From NCBI RefSeq assembly GCF_041734735.1, contig NC_134891.1, positions 13,960,078 to 14,024,077 on the forward strand: a stretch of DNA of 64,000 bases, given 5' to 3'. This stretch comes from Babylonia areolata. Lineage: Eukaryota > Mollusca > Gastropoda > Neogastropoda > Buccinidae. This document shows, piece after piece, positions 10,640-22,639 of this stretch. A model generated the notes under the pieces. The model was not told the origin of the DNA. It worked only from the letters and a program-made list of their open reading frames with translations, and did no database searches. Numbering within the stretch: the stretch's first letter is position 1; each line of letters opens with the position of its first letter. The translations under genes and the position numbers were made by a program.

Positions 10640-12036
10640 CATTCATCACAACCAGCACCTGTTTTGTTTGGAGTTTCACAGGGTTCTGTCTTGGGTCCTT
10701 CACTCTTCATCATGTACACCAAACCTCTTCATTCAATCATCCAAAGTCACTTTGTTTCCAATCAATCTTTTGCAGATGACACACAGCTTTACAGAACATG
10801 TCACGCTACAGAAATAGGTCAAACCATACAGACTATACAGTCATGCATCACAGATGTCAGATCATGGATGACAAATCACAAGCTCAAACTAAATGATAAT
10901 AAGACAGAGGCACTTCTCATTCACTCGAAGCGCTCATTTTCTGACTTGCCTAAGCCTTCATATATCCTGGTACAGACCTCAGACATACCTTTCTCAGCAT
11001 CTGCACACAATTTTGGTTACATGCTTTCTGATGACATGACACTTGACACACACATCAACCACATTTGTAGGTCAGCATATGCAGCACTCCAACAAATCAG
11101 CTCAATTCGGCAATACCTAAACACAGAAACCACAAAGACTTTGGTCTGTTCTTTTGTTCTACCTAGATTAGATTATGGAAATGCTCTTCTTGCTGGCTGC
11201 CCCAAACACTGTACTGGCAAACTTCAAAAAGTTCAAAACTCTGCAGCACAACTCACTGACTTTCAAAGCAAAGAAACGTCAACACATCACTCCCCTACTC
11301 GCTTCCCTTCACTGGCTCCCCATTCAAGCACGAATACAATACAAACTCTCAGTCCTTTGTCACAATTTCTTCACTGATTCTTGTCCTATCTTTCAAATCT
11401 ACTTTCTGTCTATTCAACACCCAGACAACTCCATTCTTCAAATGACAAGCGCACACTGTCCATTCCAAAGATTCATACTAAAACTTATGGTAAACGTTCC
11501 TTTACTTTTGTTGCACCTTAACAATGGAATTCACTGCCCTCACACCTCCATTACACCCCAACACCTGCATTCAAGATTGCACTCAAAACATATCTTTTCA
11601 AACTGTACTTCTCACACTGAAAGTTTTCAATCTGCATATGCTTTCTGTGATATTTGTTGCTGGATGTGCTCTCTGTGTTGATCTGTATGCATCTGTGATG
11701 ATTTTGGTGTGTTTTTCGTGATACCTGTTCCCTGGTGTTTATTTTTGACATGGTGAATGTGATGTGCTTTATTTTGCTGTGGTTTGCACCTGTGTGATCT
11801 ACTGTGATGGTGCCCGTGTTGATTTACTTAAAAATTTTTAAAATTTTTATGTCACTTAGTCCTACAGTATATTTTAGCCTACAGTATATTTTAGCCAATG
11901 TTGTGTGTAACTGTGTTGACTTTGTACATATCTTATGACACTTAGTCTTAGATTTGTATATTTTATTGTAAAGCGCGGTGAGCCCCATCTGAGATGGGGG
12001 TACTGCGCTATATAAGCCTACATTTTATTATTATTA
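10640..12036 (+). mobile_element. CR1/L2-group LINE, 5'-truncated, with 3' tail
   Basis: The plus frame 10664-11260 encodes RT motifs in order: FGVSQGSVLGPSLFIMY, then SFADDTQLY, SWMTNHKLKLNDNKTEALLI and FVLPRLDYGNALLAG, then LQKVQNSAAQ. The frame then shifts near 11.26 kb to ITPLLASLHWLPIQARIQYK. The end of the protein is more decayed. The 3' end is a stem-forming tail (GTAAAGCGCGGTGAGCCCCA ... GGGGGTACTGCGCTATATAA) followed by (ATT)n, ending at 12036. This is dead. It sits in intron 3 of the zinc-finger gene. Confidence 0.75.
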
Positions 12037-12133
12037 AGAAACATCCAACTGCTTCCTAGACATTCAAAACTGGATGACTCTAAATAAGTTACAATTGAAT
12101 GCGGACAAAACTGAAGCAATGATCATAGGAACT
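12037..12133 (+). mobile_element. L2-like LINE, left part (split by a Nimb insertion)
   Basis: Encodes LDIQNWMTLNKLQLNADKTE followed by AMIIGT, the RT segment after the FADD box. It ends in the 13-bp target site GATCATAGGAACT (12121-12133). The same 13 bp restart the element at 18101, so the two parts are one LINE interrupted by the 5,967-bp minus-strand insertion. Confidence 0.8.
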
Positions 12134-12312
12134 GAAATGAAATGAAATGAAATTATGGTGCTTAGAGCCTCGCCGACCACTAAGGCCATCTCAAGGCTAT
12201 CGCCGCGTCAATAACTACTACAAGAATAAAAAAAAACAACCAATTAAAACGAGTCACCACTTCAAACTTTCCACTCCAAAGTTAAATAAAAAACTTCCAT
12301 AGTTTAAAACCT

Positions 12313-15300
12313 TCAAATCTGGTTAAAAACGTTCACTTCTTTTAAGAAGTCCATCAGTGCCCACGGAGGGACATCACGAAACAAAGTCTTCAAAGAAACC
12401 GCCGTGTAATGTCTGCGTCTAACGTCATGCAGATCCCAACAGTCAAGGAGCACGTGTTTCACGGTGAGAGGCTCATCACAGGGAATGCATCGAGGGGCCT
12501 CTTCCCCCTTCAACAAGTAAGAATGAGTAAAAAAAAAGTGTGCCCCGCACGCAGTCTGCACAGCACAGACTCCTCCTTTCTGTTCTCCACCCCCGATGGG
12601 AGGGTCTCTTTTAGGTCTGGACGGATCTGGAAGAGCTTGTTGTCCGTCTGGGTGTTCCACTCCTCTTGCCAAAGATCCTTAACGTAAGTGTTCACCTTCC
12701 GCTTCATGTCTGCGTATGGTACAAAGGATCTGGATAATTCTTTCTTTACAGCATTCTTGGCCAGCAGGTCCGCCCTTTCGTTACCACGAATGCCAGCATG
12801 TCCGGGAACCCAGGCCAACACAACCTCGTATCCTTTCTTCGTTGCGAGAGTAAAAGCTTCATAAAATTCCAGCAGTTTGGGATGAGTGATATTCCTGCAG
12901 GCGATCGCCTCCAGGGCTGACAAGGAGTCGGAAAAGATCATGAATCTCTTTTGTTTCAAAGAGAGAACCATTTTTACCGCCAGAACCAGTGCGGTCAGTT
13001 CCGCAGTGTACACCGAGCTGTCAGACAGGATGTGTTCCGTTGAGGGCCGGTCAGGAAAGGCGGGACAGAACGCAGATGCAGCGACTCCGTCCTCAGACTT
13101 GGAACCGTCAGTGAAGATATTTTGAAAAGTGGGTAATTTGTGGCAGAGTTCCAAAAAGTAAGTTTTGTAGGCCAGAGAACTGGTGGAGTCTTTACGGTAC
13201 GAGGCCAGATCGAATCGGACCTCAGGTGTTCTAAAGGTCCACGGAGGGCTGTCAGGGAACTTAGAGAAATGCTGAGATGCCACCGACATCCAGGTCGGCA
13301 TTTTCTAAGTGCGGCTGAATGCGGAGTCCGAGAGGAGGGATGCAGTTTGGGTTGTCTTTAAATTTCTTGTCAAAAGGGTTGTTGAATACAGCGTCGTAAG
13401 CAGGGTTTGTAGGTTCGGAAAACAATTTCAAATAATAATTTAGGGTCAGCTTCAGTCTGCGGTTGGAGAGAGGCGGTTCCCCCGCCTCTGCGTACAGGCT
13501 GTGCACAGGGGTGGTGCGGAAAGCACCTAAGCTGAGATGGAGCCCTTGATGGTGTATAGGGTCCAACAGTTTCAGGTGAGACGGTCTGGCCAAGCCGTAT
13601 ACTACACTTCCGTAATCCAGTTTGGACCGGACCAGGGCTCTGTAGAGGTGCAAGAGAGTTCTCTTATCAGCACCCCAGTCCGTGTGTGCCACAACTTGAA
13701 TGATGTTCAGGGCTTTTTGGAAAGATATTTTCAGCTGTTTAATATGGCTGAGGAAGTTCAGCTTCTGATCAAAGACGACTCCTAAAAATTTGGCTTCCTT
13801 GACCGCCGGGATGGTGGATTTTCCCAGACGGATTTCAGGGTCTGGATAGAACTGGCGAAAATTATGAAAATGAATACATTCAGTTTTGGAGGACGAAAAT
13901 GTGAAGCCATTCTCCTCTGCCCAACACTGGATTTTGTTGACGCAGAGCTGAAGCCGTCGCTGGATGCTGGCATACGTGCTGCCAGTTCCACACAAGGCGA
14001 AATCGTCCACGAACAGCGAGCTGTCCGATCCCTTCTAAACGGATTGAACGATGTCATTAATTTTGATGCTGAAGAGAGCCAGCGACAGAATGCTCCCTTG
14101 CGGGACACCCAGCTCCTCCTCGTGAATGTCAGACAGGGTGGTGCTGACCCTCACCTGGAATTGTCTGTCTTGCAAAAAATTGTGGATGAACTGGGGCAGG
14201 TGTCCTCGGAAGCCGAGCTTGTGCAGGTCCGAGAGGATTCCAAATTTCCAGGTGGTATCGTAAGCTTTCTCCAAGTCAAAAAAAATGGCCACCACATGTT
14301 GTTTCTTTACAAAGGCATTTCTTACCGTGGTTTCCAGATGAACCAGATGGTCAACGGTAGAGCGATGCTTGCGGAAACCGCACTGTTCTTTCGCCAGAAG
14401 GCCGTTGGTCTCTAGTTTCCACATCAGTCTACTGTTGACCATCTTCTCCATCAGTTTGCAGATGCAGCTGGTCAGTGCTATTGGGCGGTAGTTGGAGGGG
14501 TTCGAGGGGTCTTTTCCCGGTTTCGGCACCAGGATTATGAGGGCTTTCCGCCAGGAGGGTGGAAAAAAGCCTGTGATCCAGATGTGGTTATAAACTTTGA
14601 GCAGGGTGTCCAGACAGGTTTCGGGAAGATGCTTTAAGAGTTTATAATGGACCTCGTCCATTCCTGGACAGGAATCTGTACAGGTCTGAAGGGCAGATTT
14701 AAGTTCATTCATTGTGAAAGGAAGGTTGTAATTCTCTGTGTTGTCGGAAGAGAAGTTACAGGGTGTTTTTTCTGTCAGGTTTTTGGTTTTGAGAAACCGA
14801 GCAGATTTGTTAGCAGATCTCGAGTTCTGTTCAATTGTGGAGGCAAGCAAATTGGCAACTGCTTTCTTCTCTGTGACCAGAGCGTCTGAAAGTTTAAGAT
14901 GATGAAAGGTTGGGCATACGTTTTTGCCCTTAATTCTTTTTAAAACCCTCCACACTTTCTTCTTGGGTGTGTTGGAGGTTAAGGAAGAGCAAAAATCTCT
15001 CCATGACTTTCTCTGGCTCTTTTTAAAAACATACCGGGCTTTCGCCCTCAGCTGTTGATGGGTTCGAACGCTATCGGTCTCCGGTCTCCGAAAGACGCGT
15101 CGCTGCACTCTCTTCCAAGACTTACGGGCCTCCCGACATTCCGCATTGAACCAGGGCATTCTTGGCACCTGAGGCTTGGAGGTAGACGATGGGACTGCTG
15201 CTTTGGCGCAATCTAAAACGATCTGAGTCAGAGTGTCAGCAGGGTCCTTGCTTTTCAATACTGTTTCTTCCTGCAGCTCCGCTCTTATCTTCATGGTAAA

Positions 15301-16002
15301 AATTCCCCAGTCGGCTTTGTTCAGGCGGTCAGGCAGAGAGTCACCTTCTCCATCTGTGGGGCGGAGGACGACAGGAAAGTGGTCACTCCCGTGCAGATCG
15401 TCGTGCACTTTCCACTCGTAGTCCAGGACCAACGATGGATCGCAGACCGACAGATCTAAACACGAGAGCTTTCCAGAGGACAGATGAAGGTAAGTGGGAG
15501 ACTTGTCGTTAAGACAGCACAAGTCCATATCGGAAAGGAGGTTTTCCAAGAGAAGACCTTGGGCTGATGTCATCTCACTTCCCCAGAGCGGGGAGTGTCC
15601 ATTGAAGTCGCCCAACAGTAAAAACAGTCGTGGGAGCTGGTCGACCAGGTTCATGAGGTCCTGCCTCAGAACACGGACGGCAGGAGGAAGGTACAGAGAG
15701 CAGACAGTGATGGTTTTTTCAAGTGTGACTCTGACTGCCACCGCCTGTAAAGGGGTGCTTAAAGGAACTGTACTGTATAAAAGGGACTTGCGTATAAAAA
15801 GACCGACACCTCCCGTCAATCCCTCTTGCTTCGGTTGAGCGGGTTTAAAAACGGAGTTAAAACCAGAGAGAGATAAAACCTTGCCATCTCTTTGCAGAGT
15901 CTCCTGCAGCGCCAGCACTGAAGGTTTCAAAGCACGACAAAGCAGCTGAAGTTCCAGGAAATTGGCGTAGAACCCCCAGATGTTCCAGTGGATCACTGCC
16001 AT
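12313..16002 (-). pseudogene. Nimb LINE ORF2 (endonuclease, RT, RNase H)
   Basis: About 1,230 codons. In order: an exonuclease-endonuclease-phosphatase domain starting MAVIHWNIWGF, with LLGDFNGHSPLWG and GSDHFPVVL; RT with YRPIALTSCICKLMEKM, QCGFRKHRSTVDHL, FFDLEKAYDT, GVPQGSILS and VDDFALC; RNase H with IFTDGSKSEDG, ELTAL, FSDSLSAL and WVPGHAGIRGNERAD; and a Cys/His C-terminal region (CIPCDEPLTVKHVLLDC). A TAG lies at 14035-14037 in frame. A frameshift near 13290 moves the frame, and a second in the A/T run near 12530 restores it. Length matches intact Nimb ORF2. Confidence 0.85.
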
Positions 16003-16105
16003 TAAAAAGGTTAAAAAAAAAAATAAAGCAGCAGCCTATTCCATCGCTACCCCCTGCTCCTCTGCTTGCGGTGGTTCAAGGTCGGCCAAGATCGAGTACT
16101 TATTT

Positions 16106-17308
16106 TTAGAATTTAATTTTTCTGATTCCGACCAAGTAGGAATATCCACCACCTCGGCTCTTCCCGATCCTGCCAAGGCCGCAACCCTCCCCTCCTTGAG
16201 TTTTGGAGGTACGGGGGGTTTCTGGCCACTTCTGCCAGCCCGAGGGCCAGGCAGACGAGAGGCGGGGCGAGGGGGACAACGTGCCTCCGCCCAAGGCTTT
16301 CCGCTCCCGCCCAGCAGCCCCTGAGGACTGCCGCACTGGATGGGAAGGGGTGGACACGGTGCCTCCACCCAAGGCCAACGGTTCTAACAAGGTAGGCACG
16401 TCGTCCGTCTGCGTCCCTGTGGACGTCGTCTGGACCGCGACGTCCACCATCCTGGGTCTGACGACAGAGGCATAAGACGCCTTAGGCGACGCGGCCTCCA
16501 CCTGTTTCCTTGCCTCAAAGAACGATATCTTCTTTTCTGTCTTCACCTTATGGATTTCCTTTTCTTTTCTCCAGGCGGGACAGTCTTTCGATGAGGACGG
16601 GTGGCCGCCTCCGCAGTTCACACAACGGGCTGGACTGACGCAATCGCCCTGGTGCGCCGCCTTTGAACAGGTGCCACTCGTCTCTTCCTCCTTGCATCAG
16701 TCCCGCACGTGTCCAAATTTCTGGCATTTGAAACATCTTAGAGGGGACGGCATGTACAGGCTTACATTCACCATCAAGTATCCGACTCTAATGTCCCTGG
16801 GGACACTCGGGCAGCAGAAGGTGAGGAAAAATGTGTTGGTCGGGACTCTGTCCGACCCCTTCTTCACTGTCACCCTGTACACGTCGGTCACTCCCTGAGA
16901 GGACAGCTCGCTCGTGATCTCAGCTTCAGACACTCCTCTCAACTCCAGGCATCTGATGACCCCCTTTGAGCAGTTGAGATCTTTGTGAGGGGAAACCCTC
17001 ACCGCCCTATCCACAAAAGTGGTTGCCTTGAGCAGAAGCTGTGTCTGCCTTTTAGACTCTGTCTCCACCAAAAACGCTCCGCTCCTCAGCCTCTTGATGG
17101 ATTTCAGCGATCCTGCCAGACACTGAAAGCCCTTCTGGATAGCGAAGGGGCTGAGAGCCGACAAGGGCTTGTCGTCATCAGCGCCCTCCATCACAAGCCA
17201 TGACGGCCAAAATCCAGAGGTCTCAACGACCTCCGAATCTGAGTCCAAATCGTCTGTTCCTTTTCTTCTTTTTCCAAGTTTAGGGGGGTGTATTTGTTTG
17301 GAATTCAT
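16106..17308 (-). pseudogene. Nimb LINE ORF1 (CCHC gag-like protein)
   Basis: About 400 codons in a single frame, interrupted by one TGA at 16697-16699. The N-terminal half holds an RRM-like region. The centre has zinc knuckles: CFKCQKFGHVRD then C (C-x2-C-x4-H-x4-C, with the stop inside the knuckle), a degenerate C-x9-C, and CVNCGGGHPSSSKDC. A basic ISFFEARKQVE block and a Pro/Gly/Ser-rich C-terminus follow. Such ORF1 proteins bind element RNA and package it with ORF2 protein. Confidence 0.8.
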
Positions 17309-18100
17309 GTTAAAATAATTGTATATTCATCCCTCCCTTACCCACCCACCATGGGGTCCAACTTAGGGGCCAGGGTCAAGGGAACACCAGCTTGACCCCT
17401 TCCAGGTTTCGGGAGGGATATACGACCAACAGCTTAGCTCCAACGTGTTCCCCCCCGATCATGCCCAGCTCCCGGGGACAGAGAACCGAGCACTACTGGG
17501 GTTATCTTCGCTAGCCTCTAAACTGCCAGTCTTGACCCAGCCCCACGAAGGGGTAGCCGACTGACATACACAGGCCAATGTGTGCCGCCTGTCTTAGGAG
17601 AGGTCTGAGCCAAAGGGATGTGTTGAGAGCAGTGTGCTCTCTCAATCCCCAGGATCTCATTCCCCTCCATCACAGGTCGCGCCGCACGGCAAACACGGCG
17701 GGCCTGAAGAAGGCCGCAGAGAAAAAAGAATGTGGAAAAGAAGGCTTGATGGGGAGCTGAGGACAGAAAAGAGGCGGTAAAAAGAAGAATAGAGAATAGC
17801 GAAAGGGACAGTGGGTCACGTTTAGTTTGGGCCTCACTCACGACCTGTTCGGCATGGGAAGCCCTATCAGGGGCATCAGTACAAAAACCACCACTTATTC
17901 AGCCCGAACAGCTACGATGGCTATGTAGGCTGTCAATTAAGACCTGGGACCAAAGCAGCAAACCCCAAGAAGCACTGATGCCCCCGCCGACATAGCTCGC
18001 TCGATCACTGGCCACTAAGCCTCCCGACCACGACAAGGTAGTGACCCCCCCGGGAGGGGGTCAAGAGAACACCAGCCTGACCCCCTCCAGGTTTCGGGAG
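17309..18100 (-). promoter_or_regulatory. Nimb LINE 5' UTR with repeated 5' block
   Basis: GC-rich leader upstream of ORF1. A roughly 40-bp block (plus-strand CAAGAGAACACCAGCCTGAC ... GGTTTCGGGAGG) ending at 18100 recurs with few changes at 17377-17415, 685 bp away. This suggests the 5' UTR contains two partial tandem monomers. In I-like elements the 5' UTR holds the internal promoter, which is inferred here. Confidence 0.5.
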
Positions 18101-18935
18101 GATCATAGGAACTAAACAAAAACTGTCTTCCATCACAACTGACACAATCAAACTTGGTAGTACATCCATCCCTCTTTCCAGGTCAGTCAGGAACCTCGGT
18201 GTTGTCCTTGACAATACACTGTCCATGCAAAAATTTATCAGTTAGACATGTCAATCCTGCTACTGTCAAATGCGGCGCATCAGTTCTGTCCAGAAATATC
18301 TGTCCACTGACACAACATCTAGACTTGTCATTTCTCTCATTCTCTCTCGCCTTTACTGTAACTCTCTATTGTCTGGCTTGCCTGCTTCATCCATTCAGTC
18401 CCTTCAGCGCATACAAAACTCTGCTGCCCGACTCGTCCTCAGAAAGAAAAGATCTGAGCACATCACTCCTCTTTTGCAACATCTCCACTGGCTCCCTGTC
18501 TCACACCGAATAAACTACAAGATCAGCACTCTATGTTATAGATATATTCACAAATCTGCCCCTTCCTATCTCTGCGGCTGCCTTCACCTCTACACTCCAT
18601 CTCGCTCACTACAACCAGCTTCGGATCCACTCTGTTTACGCATATCTAGATTCAAACACTCGACTGTTGGCCGTTGTTCTTTCTCTGTCTCTGGACCTTG
18701 CAATTGGAATGAACTTCCTCTTTTGCTTCGTCAAATCTCCACACTCAGCTCTTTCAAGTCTGGCCTTAAAACCCACCTCTTCCCAAAATAGCCTCCCTTC
18801 CCTGCCTCTTCCTTGTCTTCAGTTTCTCCAGTTTTAGAGTTATGCATGCGTGTGAATGACTGGTGTGAAAGCGCTTTGATTTGTCTCTGCACAAGACTCA
18901 GCGCTATATAAATACCATTATTATTGTTATCCTCA
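18101..18935 (+). mobile_element. L2-like LINE, right part
   Basis: Continues 12037-12133 after the target-site duplication. It encodes SRLYCNSLLSGLPASSIQSL, LQRIQNSAARLVLRKKR, HITPLLQHLHWLPVSHRINY and a final FSVSGPCNWNELPLLLRQ ... SFKSGLKTHLFPK, ending near 18791. The frame is open from 18270 to the stop. The 3' tail carries GCGCTTTGATTTGTCTCTGC and CAGCGCTATATAAATACC followed by (ATT)n. It is 5'-truncated. Confidence 0.8.
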
Positions 18936-19120
18936 AAAAGACTTTCCACTAGTTGAGAAATGTGGTTTTGCGGTCTTAAATTTTTGTGCATCCCTCCCCC
19001 CCTACACGCCATTTTCCCCAGTCACCTGTCTAGAAAATATTGACAACTTCCTGTTCTGATACTGTTTTCATTTTAACTCCTACAAGTAATAAATCATTAC
19101 AGAAACAGATCCACTCCTCC
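18930..19120 (+). repeat. Diverged repeat block, right copy
   Basis: Direct-orientation counterpart of 10385-10600 (same ordered words, starting ATCCTCAAAAAGACTT). It ends about 130 bp before exon 3 of the zinc-finger gene. Confidence 0.45.
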
Positions 19121-19247
19121 CGAACATGCAATTTAGAAAACAAAACAAAAAACACAACAAAAGACCAAGCTTACACACACATGGAAACAGAAAAATAAAA
19201 ACTAAGCATAAGCTATGTAGGATGGCAACTGTAAGCACCCAACCTAC

Positions 19248-19827
19248 CTTCATGCAAGCGAGCGACCCTAGCCTTTTTATTGTGCTTGGATCCACGATAG
19301 TGAAAGTAGGCCTGTTCAGAGGAGGTCATGCTGACACAGCAGATGTCGCAGTACAGCTGGTTCTCACTTTCCATGGTCACCGACACCACCCCCATGTTGT
19401 CCCCAAACACAATGGGTTCAGACAGATCTGGGGGATGATGTTTGGGTTTGGAGTGGGGGGGGTGCTGTTTGGAGCGTTGTGCTTTCTGACCTTGCTGGTT
19501 CTGTCCCTTGTTGCCATTGAACTTCCTGTTCCCAAAACCTGGCTTGTTGCCAAATGTAGGGTTGTTTCTGAAGTCTTGGTTGTTCCCAAGCATAGGGTTG
19601 TTTCCAAACATCTGGTTCCTCCCCAAAAACTGGTCATTTCTGAACATCTGGCCACAAGCAAAGGGTTGGATGCTTCCTTGAGCCTGGCTGGTTCCCAAAG
19701 TCTGTCCACTTCCAAAAGATTGGTTGCTGCTGGAGTCAAATGGCTGCCTGGTATTACCAAGAGTCTGGCTGCTACCAAAAAACTGACAGCTTCCTGAGGT
19801 GTTCGGCTGACCGCCTTTACCAAAGCC
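19248..19827 (-). CDS. JAZ-type zinc-finger protein, exon 3 (N/G/F-rich region and second finger)
   Basis: A 580-bp exon with acceptor TTGTTTTTTCAACCAG and donor GAAG/GTAGGTT, entered in phase 0 and left in phase 1. About 193 codons (model residues 165-357). It starts GFGKGGQPNTSG. It then has an asparagine/glycine/phenylalanine-rich tract with loose FGNNPMLGNNQ-type repeats, a basic His/Pro/Lys stretch (QRSKQHPPHSKPKHH), and finally a clear U1/JAZ finger, YCDICCVSMTSSEQAYFHYR followed by GSKHNKKAR (C-x2-C-x12-H-x5-H). The low-complexity tract resembles the prion-like segments common in RNA-binding proteins. That similarity is compositional only. No stop or shift was seen in the exon. Confidence 0.8.
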
Positions 19828-21003
19828 CTGGTTGAAAAAACAAAAATTGCAGACAAATTTATATCACATCAAAGAAATCTCAGTGAAAACAAGATAACAA
19901 ATAACAAACTGATGACTGCAATTACTTCCAATCATGAATCTCTGTGACAAATTTAACACAAAACATATTTACTTTAAATCTAACACAAAACAATTTAAAC
20001 TCTAGAATGACAACAGCAGACACAATTACAAAATAGTGCATTACCTATTGTTACCTCAAATCTTAGCACAAAAATATTTAAACTCCAGATTCACAACAAA
20101 AGATATCTTTTTTTTCACAAATGCTGTCCTTTCCCTATCCCACCCGGGTCAGTCTTTTTCTTATTATCTCTCATTCATGGCAGACAGGACAGTAACAAAC
20201 TACACATCACTTTCCCTTAATTTATATGTTTTGATGGTAAGATGGGAACAAATCCAGTGCATTTTCTACTGGTACTTGTGTGCCTCATACTCACTGTTAC
20301 ACACTTTTGATGACATCCTTATTTCTGCATAGGTTTACCATTTTCTCTTTACATTCCTGTCTTGTGTATTGTGTGAGTTGGGTGGTAGTTATTAAGACTC
20401 AAGTGTAAGAGTGTGCACGACAGTGAGTAACAACTCTGTGCATATGTTACATAACGTAACTGTAAGCAGCAATGCAAAAGTGCACAGTGACTTACACCTT
20501 GTGGCCTCAACATCCATTGTCAAGGAAATTCTTGTGAGAACTGTCAGTTCATTCATTCTTTCTGCAGCTCACATTATTTTCACTGATTTATCAAATGCAT
20601 TCTATTTGATGGATCCAGGCAAGAAGTAAGTATATTTACCTTCATGTGCTGGAGGCCATGGCTGTGGTGGGGGGGAGGGGGGGGAATGGGGGAAAGGCCA
20701 GAGAGTTCATGTTTGTAAATCAAGCCAGTGCCTGTGAGATTGGGGTTTATGACACAATGTGTGGGTGGGTGGAAATTAAAAGTTTCAGTGTATTTTTCTA
20801 TTAAAAAAAAGTTATGAATATATGTATGCTAATGACTGTAAATGCAATCATTGATAACTTTTGTTGTGAAAAATACGTAATTATTAATTCTGATCATTTA
20901 TCTTTCAACTGATTATATTTTGGGCACATGAATTTGTTTACTTGTGAAATGTTAATTACTTTACATGATTCTGAAACACTGACTTGCGAGTCAATGCTTG
21001 CCA
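19828..21003. other. Intron 2, right of exon 3
   Basis: AT-rich intronic DNA with a G-rich tract at about 20665-20695. No coding segment was recognised. Confidence 0.5.
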
Positions 21004-21738
21004 TTAACCCTTTCAATGCCAAGCCTATATTATGCTCAGTGAAAAGTATTTGCCAAGGGATGCTTTGGTCATGGAGGGTAATAATTCTAATGAAAAAAAT
21101 TTTGAAAGAAAGAAAAAATCTACCATGCAAATACTAAAAGTATATATAATCTATTCTTTTCTGAATGGAAAATAGAAACACTATCCAATGATGACGATTT
21201 CACTTGAATTTAATGCTATTGTGATAAGAAAATTCCCCAACAATGATGTGAACGGAAATTTCCATCCTGTGGCACATTTTTTGCACACTAAAGGGGGATG
21301 GAAACACAAGCAGACAATGAGCAGGCATTTTAACTTACTGAAGTCTACAGACAGCTTGCAAACAAAATGCTCTTTCATTACCCCTGATTTTATGGTCTCC
21401 CAAGTGCTGCTCTCATCATGACCTCAATTTCAATGTCCCCATCAAATTCCAAGCACAAGATGAGTTCTTGCAAAAGTTTTTGAGACAGCAAGTTTGCAGG
21501 CGACTTTGGTGTGGTCTCTACTCCAAAAGAGATGCTCACTCAGTCTAGGTCCATGATTAAATGATTATTTTCATCAGATCATGGGGCAGCAAAAAACAAC
21601 AAAAAACAAAAGTAAACCAAAAAGCTCTTTAATACAACTTTTGCTTTCCGGTGAATAATCATTCCTGAATTTTCCAAACATAATTCTTCATCAGATGAAT
21701 CATAAGAAGTGATAGGAGGAGTTTGTATTATACTCCAT

Positions 21739-21791
21739 GTTTGGTGTTAAATATACTTACCATGTCAAACTGATGCAAACTAGGCCTATTG
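21739..21791 (+). mobile_element. DIRS-like leader fragment (fossil)
   Basis: A 53-bp match, in the opposite orientation, to the outermost part of the DIRS-like leader at 3922-3989 (shared words GTTTGGTGT, CATGTCAAACTGATGCAAAC and TAGGCCTAT). It lies inside the piggyBac element and has no coding parts. Confidence 0.6.
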
Positions 21792-21953
21792 CCAGTCTGT
21801 TACTGAATGAATGACTATTCACCTATCTAAGATCTAAAGATCTGAGCTATATGAAACGAAAAACAAAACAAACAAAACATCATCTTTGACGAAGCACAAA
21901 TTTACTAACCCATTCATTCCACATCCCACACCATTACTTGTTATGTTAATATC

Positions 21954-22030
21954 TTAACCTATTGATTGCGCTGTTGACGCACGGCGTACGTCATGAAATG
22001 TCACTTGCCAATGCTGTATTGACGTACGCC
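21954..22030. repeat. Palindromic CpG-rich block next to TTAA
   Basis: An 11-bp perfect inverted repeat GGCGTACGTCA (21983-21993) and TGACGTACGCC (22020-22030) lies just inside TTAACCTATTGATTGCGC (TTAA at 21954-21957). Such subterminal palindromes occur near piggyBac ends. It may be the end of a second, degenerate copy. Confidence 0.4.
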
Positions 22031-22639
22031 ATACGTTATGTTACAACGTTCTGTTTTGAGTCCCGCATTGCAGAAAATAGTCTGCTAACCATTAAATTAG
22101 CTCCCCTGAGAGCTCTTTATCTCCTGAGTTCCATTAGCTAAAAATATTCACCTCATTGTCATATTTATGGCGAAAGTTTTTCAAGTTTGTATGAAGCTCA
22201 AGTTGTGTTTGCAAAGCCATGGCTGAACACAGACAAACCCCAACACTTGCATAAGTTTTGGAAGAAATCCTTCAAGATGCAAATAGTAGAGATGAAGATT
22301 GTGGACTGAATGTGATAGAAGGTGGGGTTGCTTGATGAAAATGAACACAGACAAGCTCAGCTGATTCAAGATGCAGGTGGGCGTTTATGAGGTTTGTCCG
22401 TTTATTATTTGCTTTCTGTTTGTTGTAACAATGAATATAACTGCATTGTGTGTGTTTTGAATGTGTTCGCTCTTGTAGCTTCGTCAGTCACTGATGTGTA
22501 TATGTGTGAGAGAGAGTCAGTCACATGTGTACTGTGTGTGACCAACACTGCGCGAGTAGGCGTGGCTCACTGGCTGACTCATTGTTGATGACAGCGTGTG
22601 TCGCTTGTCTAGAGCTTTCTGTGTATTCATCCCAAGTGT

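Larger units (their letters stand above)
12134..18100 (-). mobile_element. Nimb/I-clade LINE, nearly full length (5,967 bp)
   Basis: Flanked by a perfect 13-bp duplication GATCATAGGAACT (12121-12133 and 18101-18113). On the minus strand it has a 5' UTR, ORF1 (17308-16106), ORF2 (about 16002-12313) and a 3' UTR ending in a short (ATTTC)n-type tail. This order, with CCHC knuckles in ORF1 and an endonuclease, RT and RNase H in ORF2, is the I/Nimb layout. ORF1 has one in-frame stop and ORF2 has one stop and two frameshifts, so the copy is dead but fairly young. It lies within an L2-like LINE inside intron 3 of the zinc-finger gene. Confidence 0.9.
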
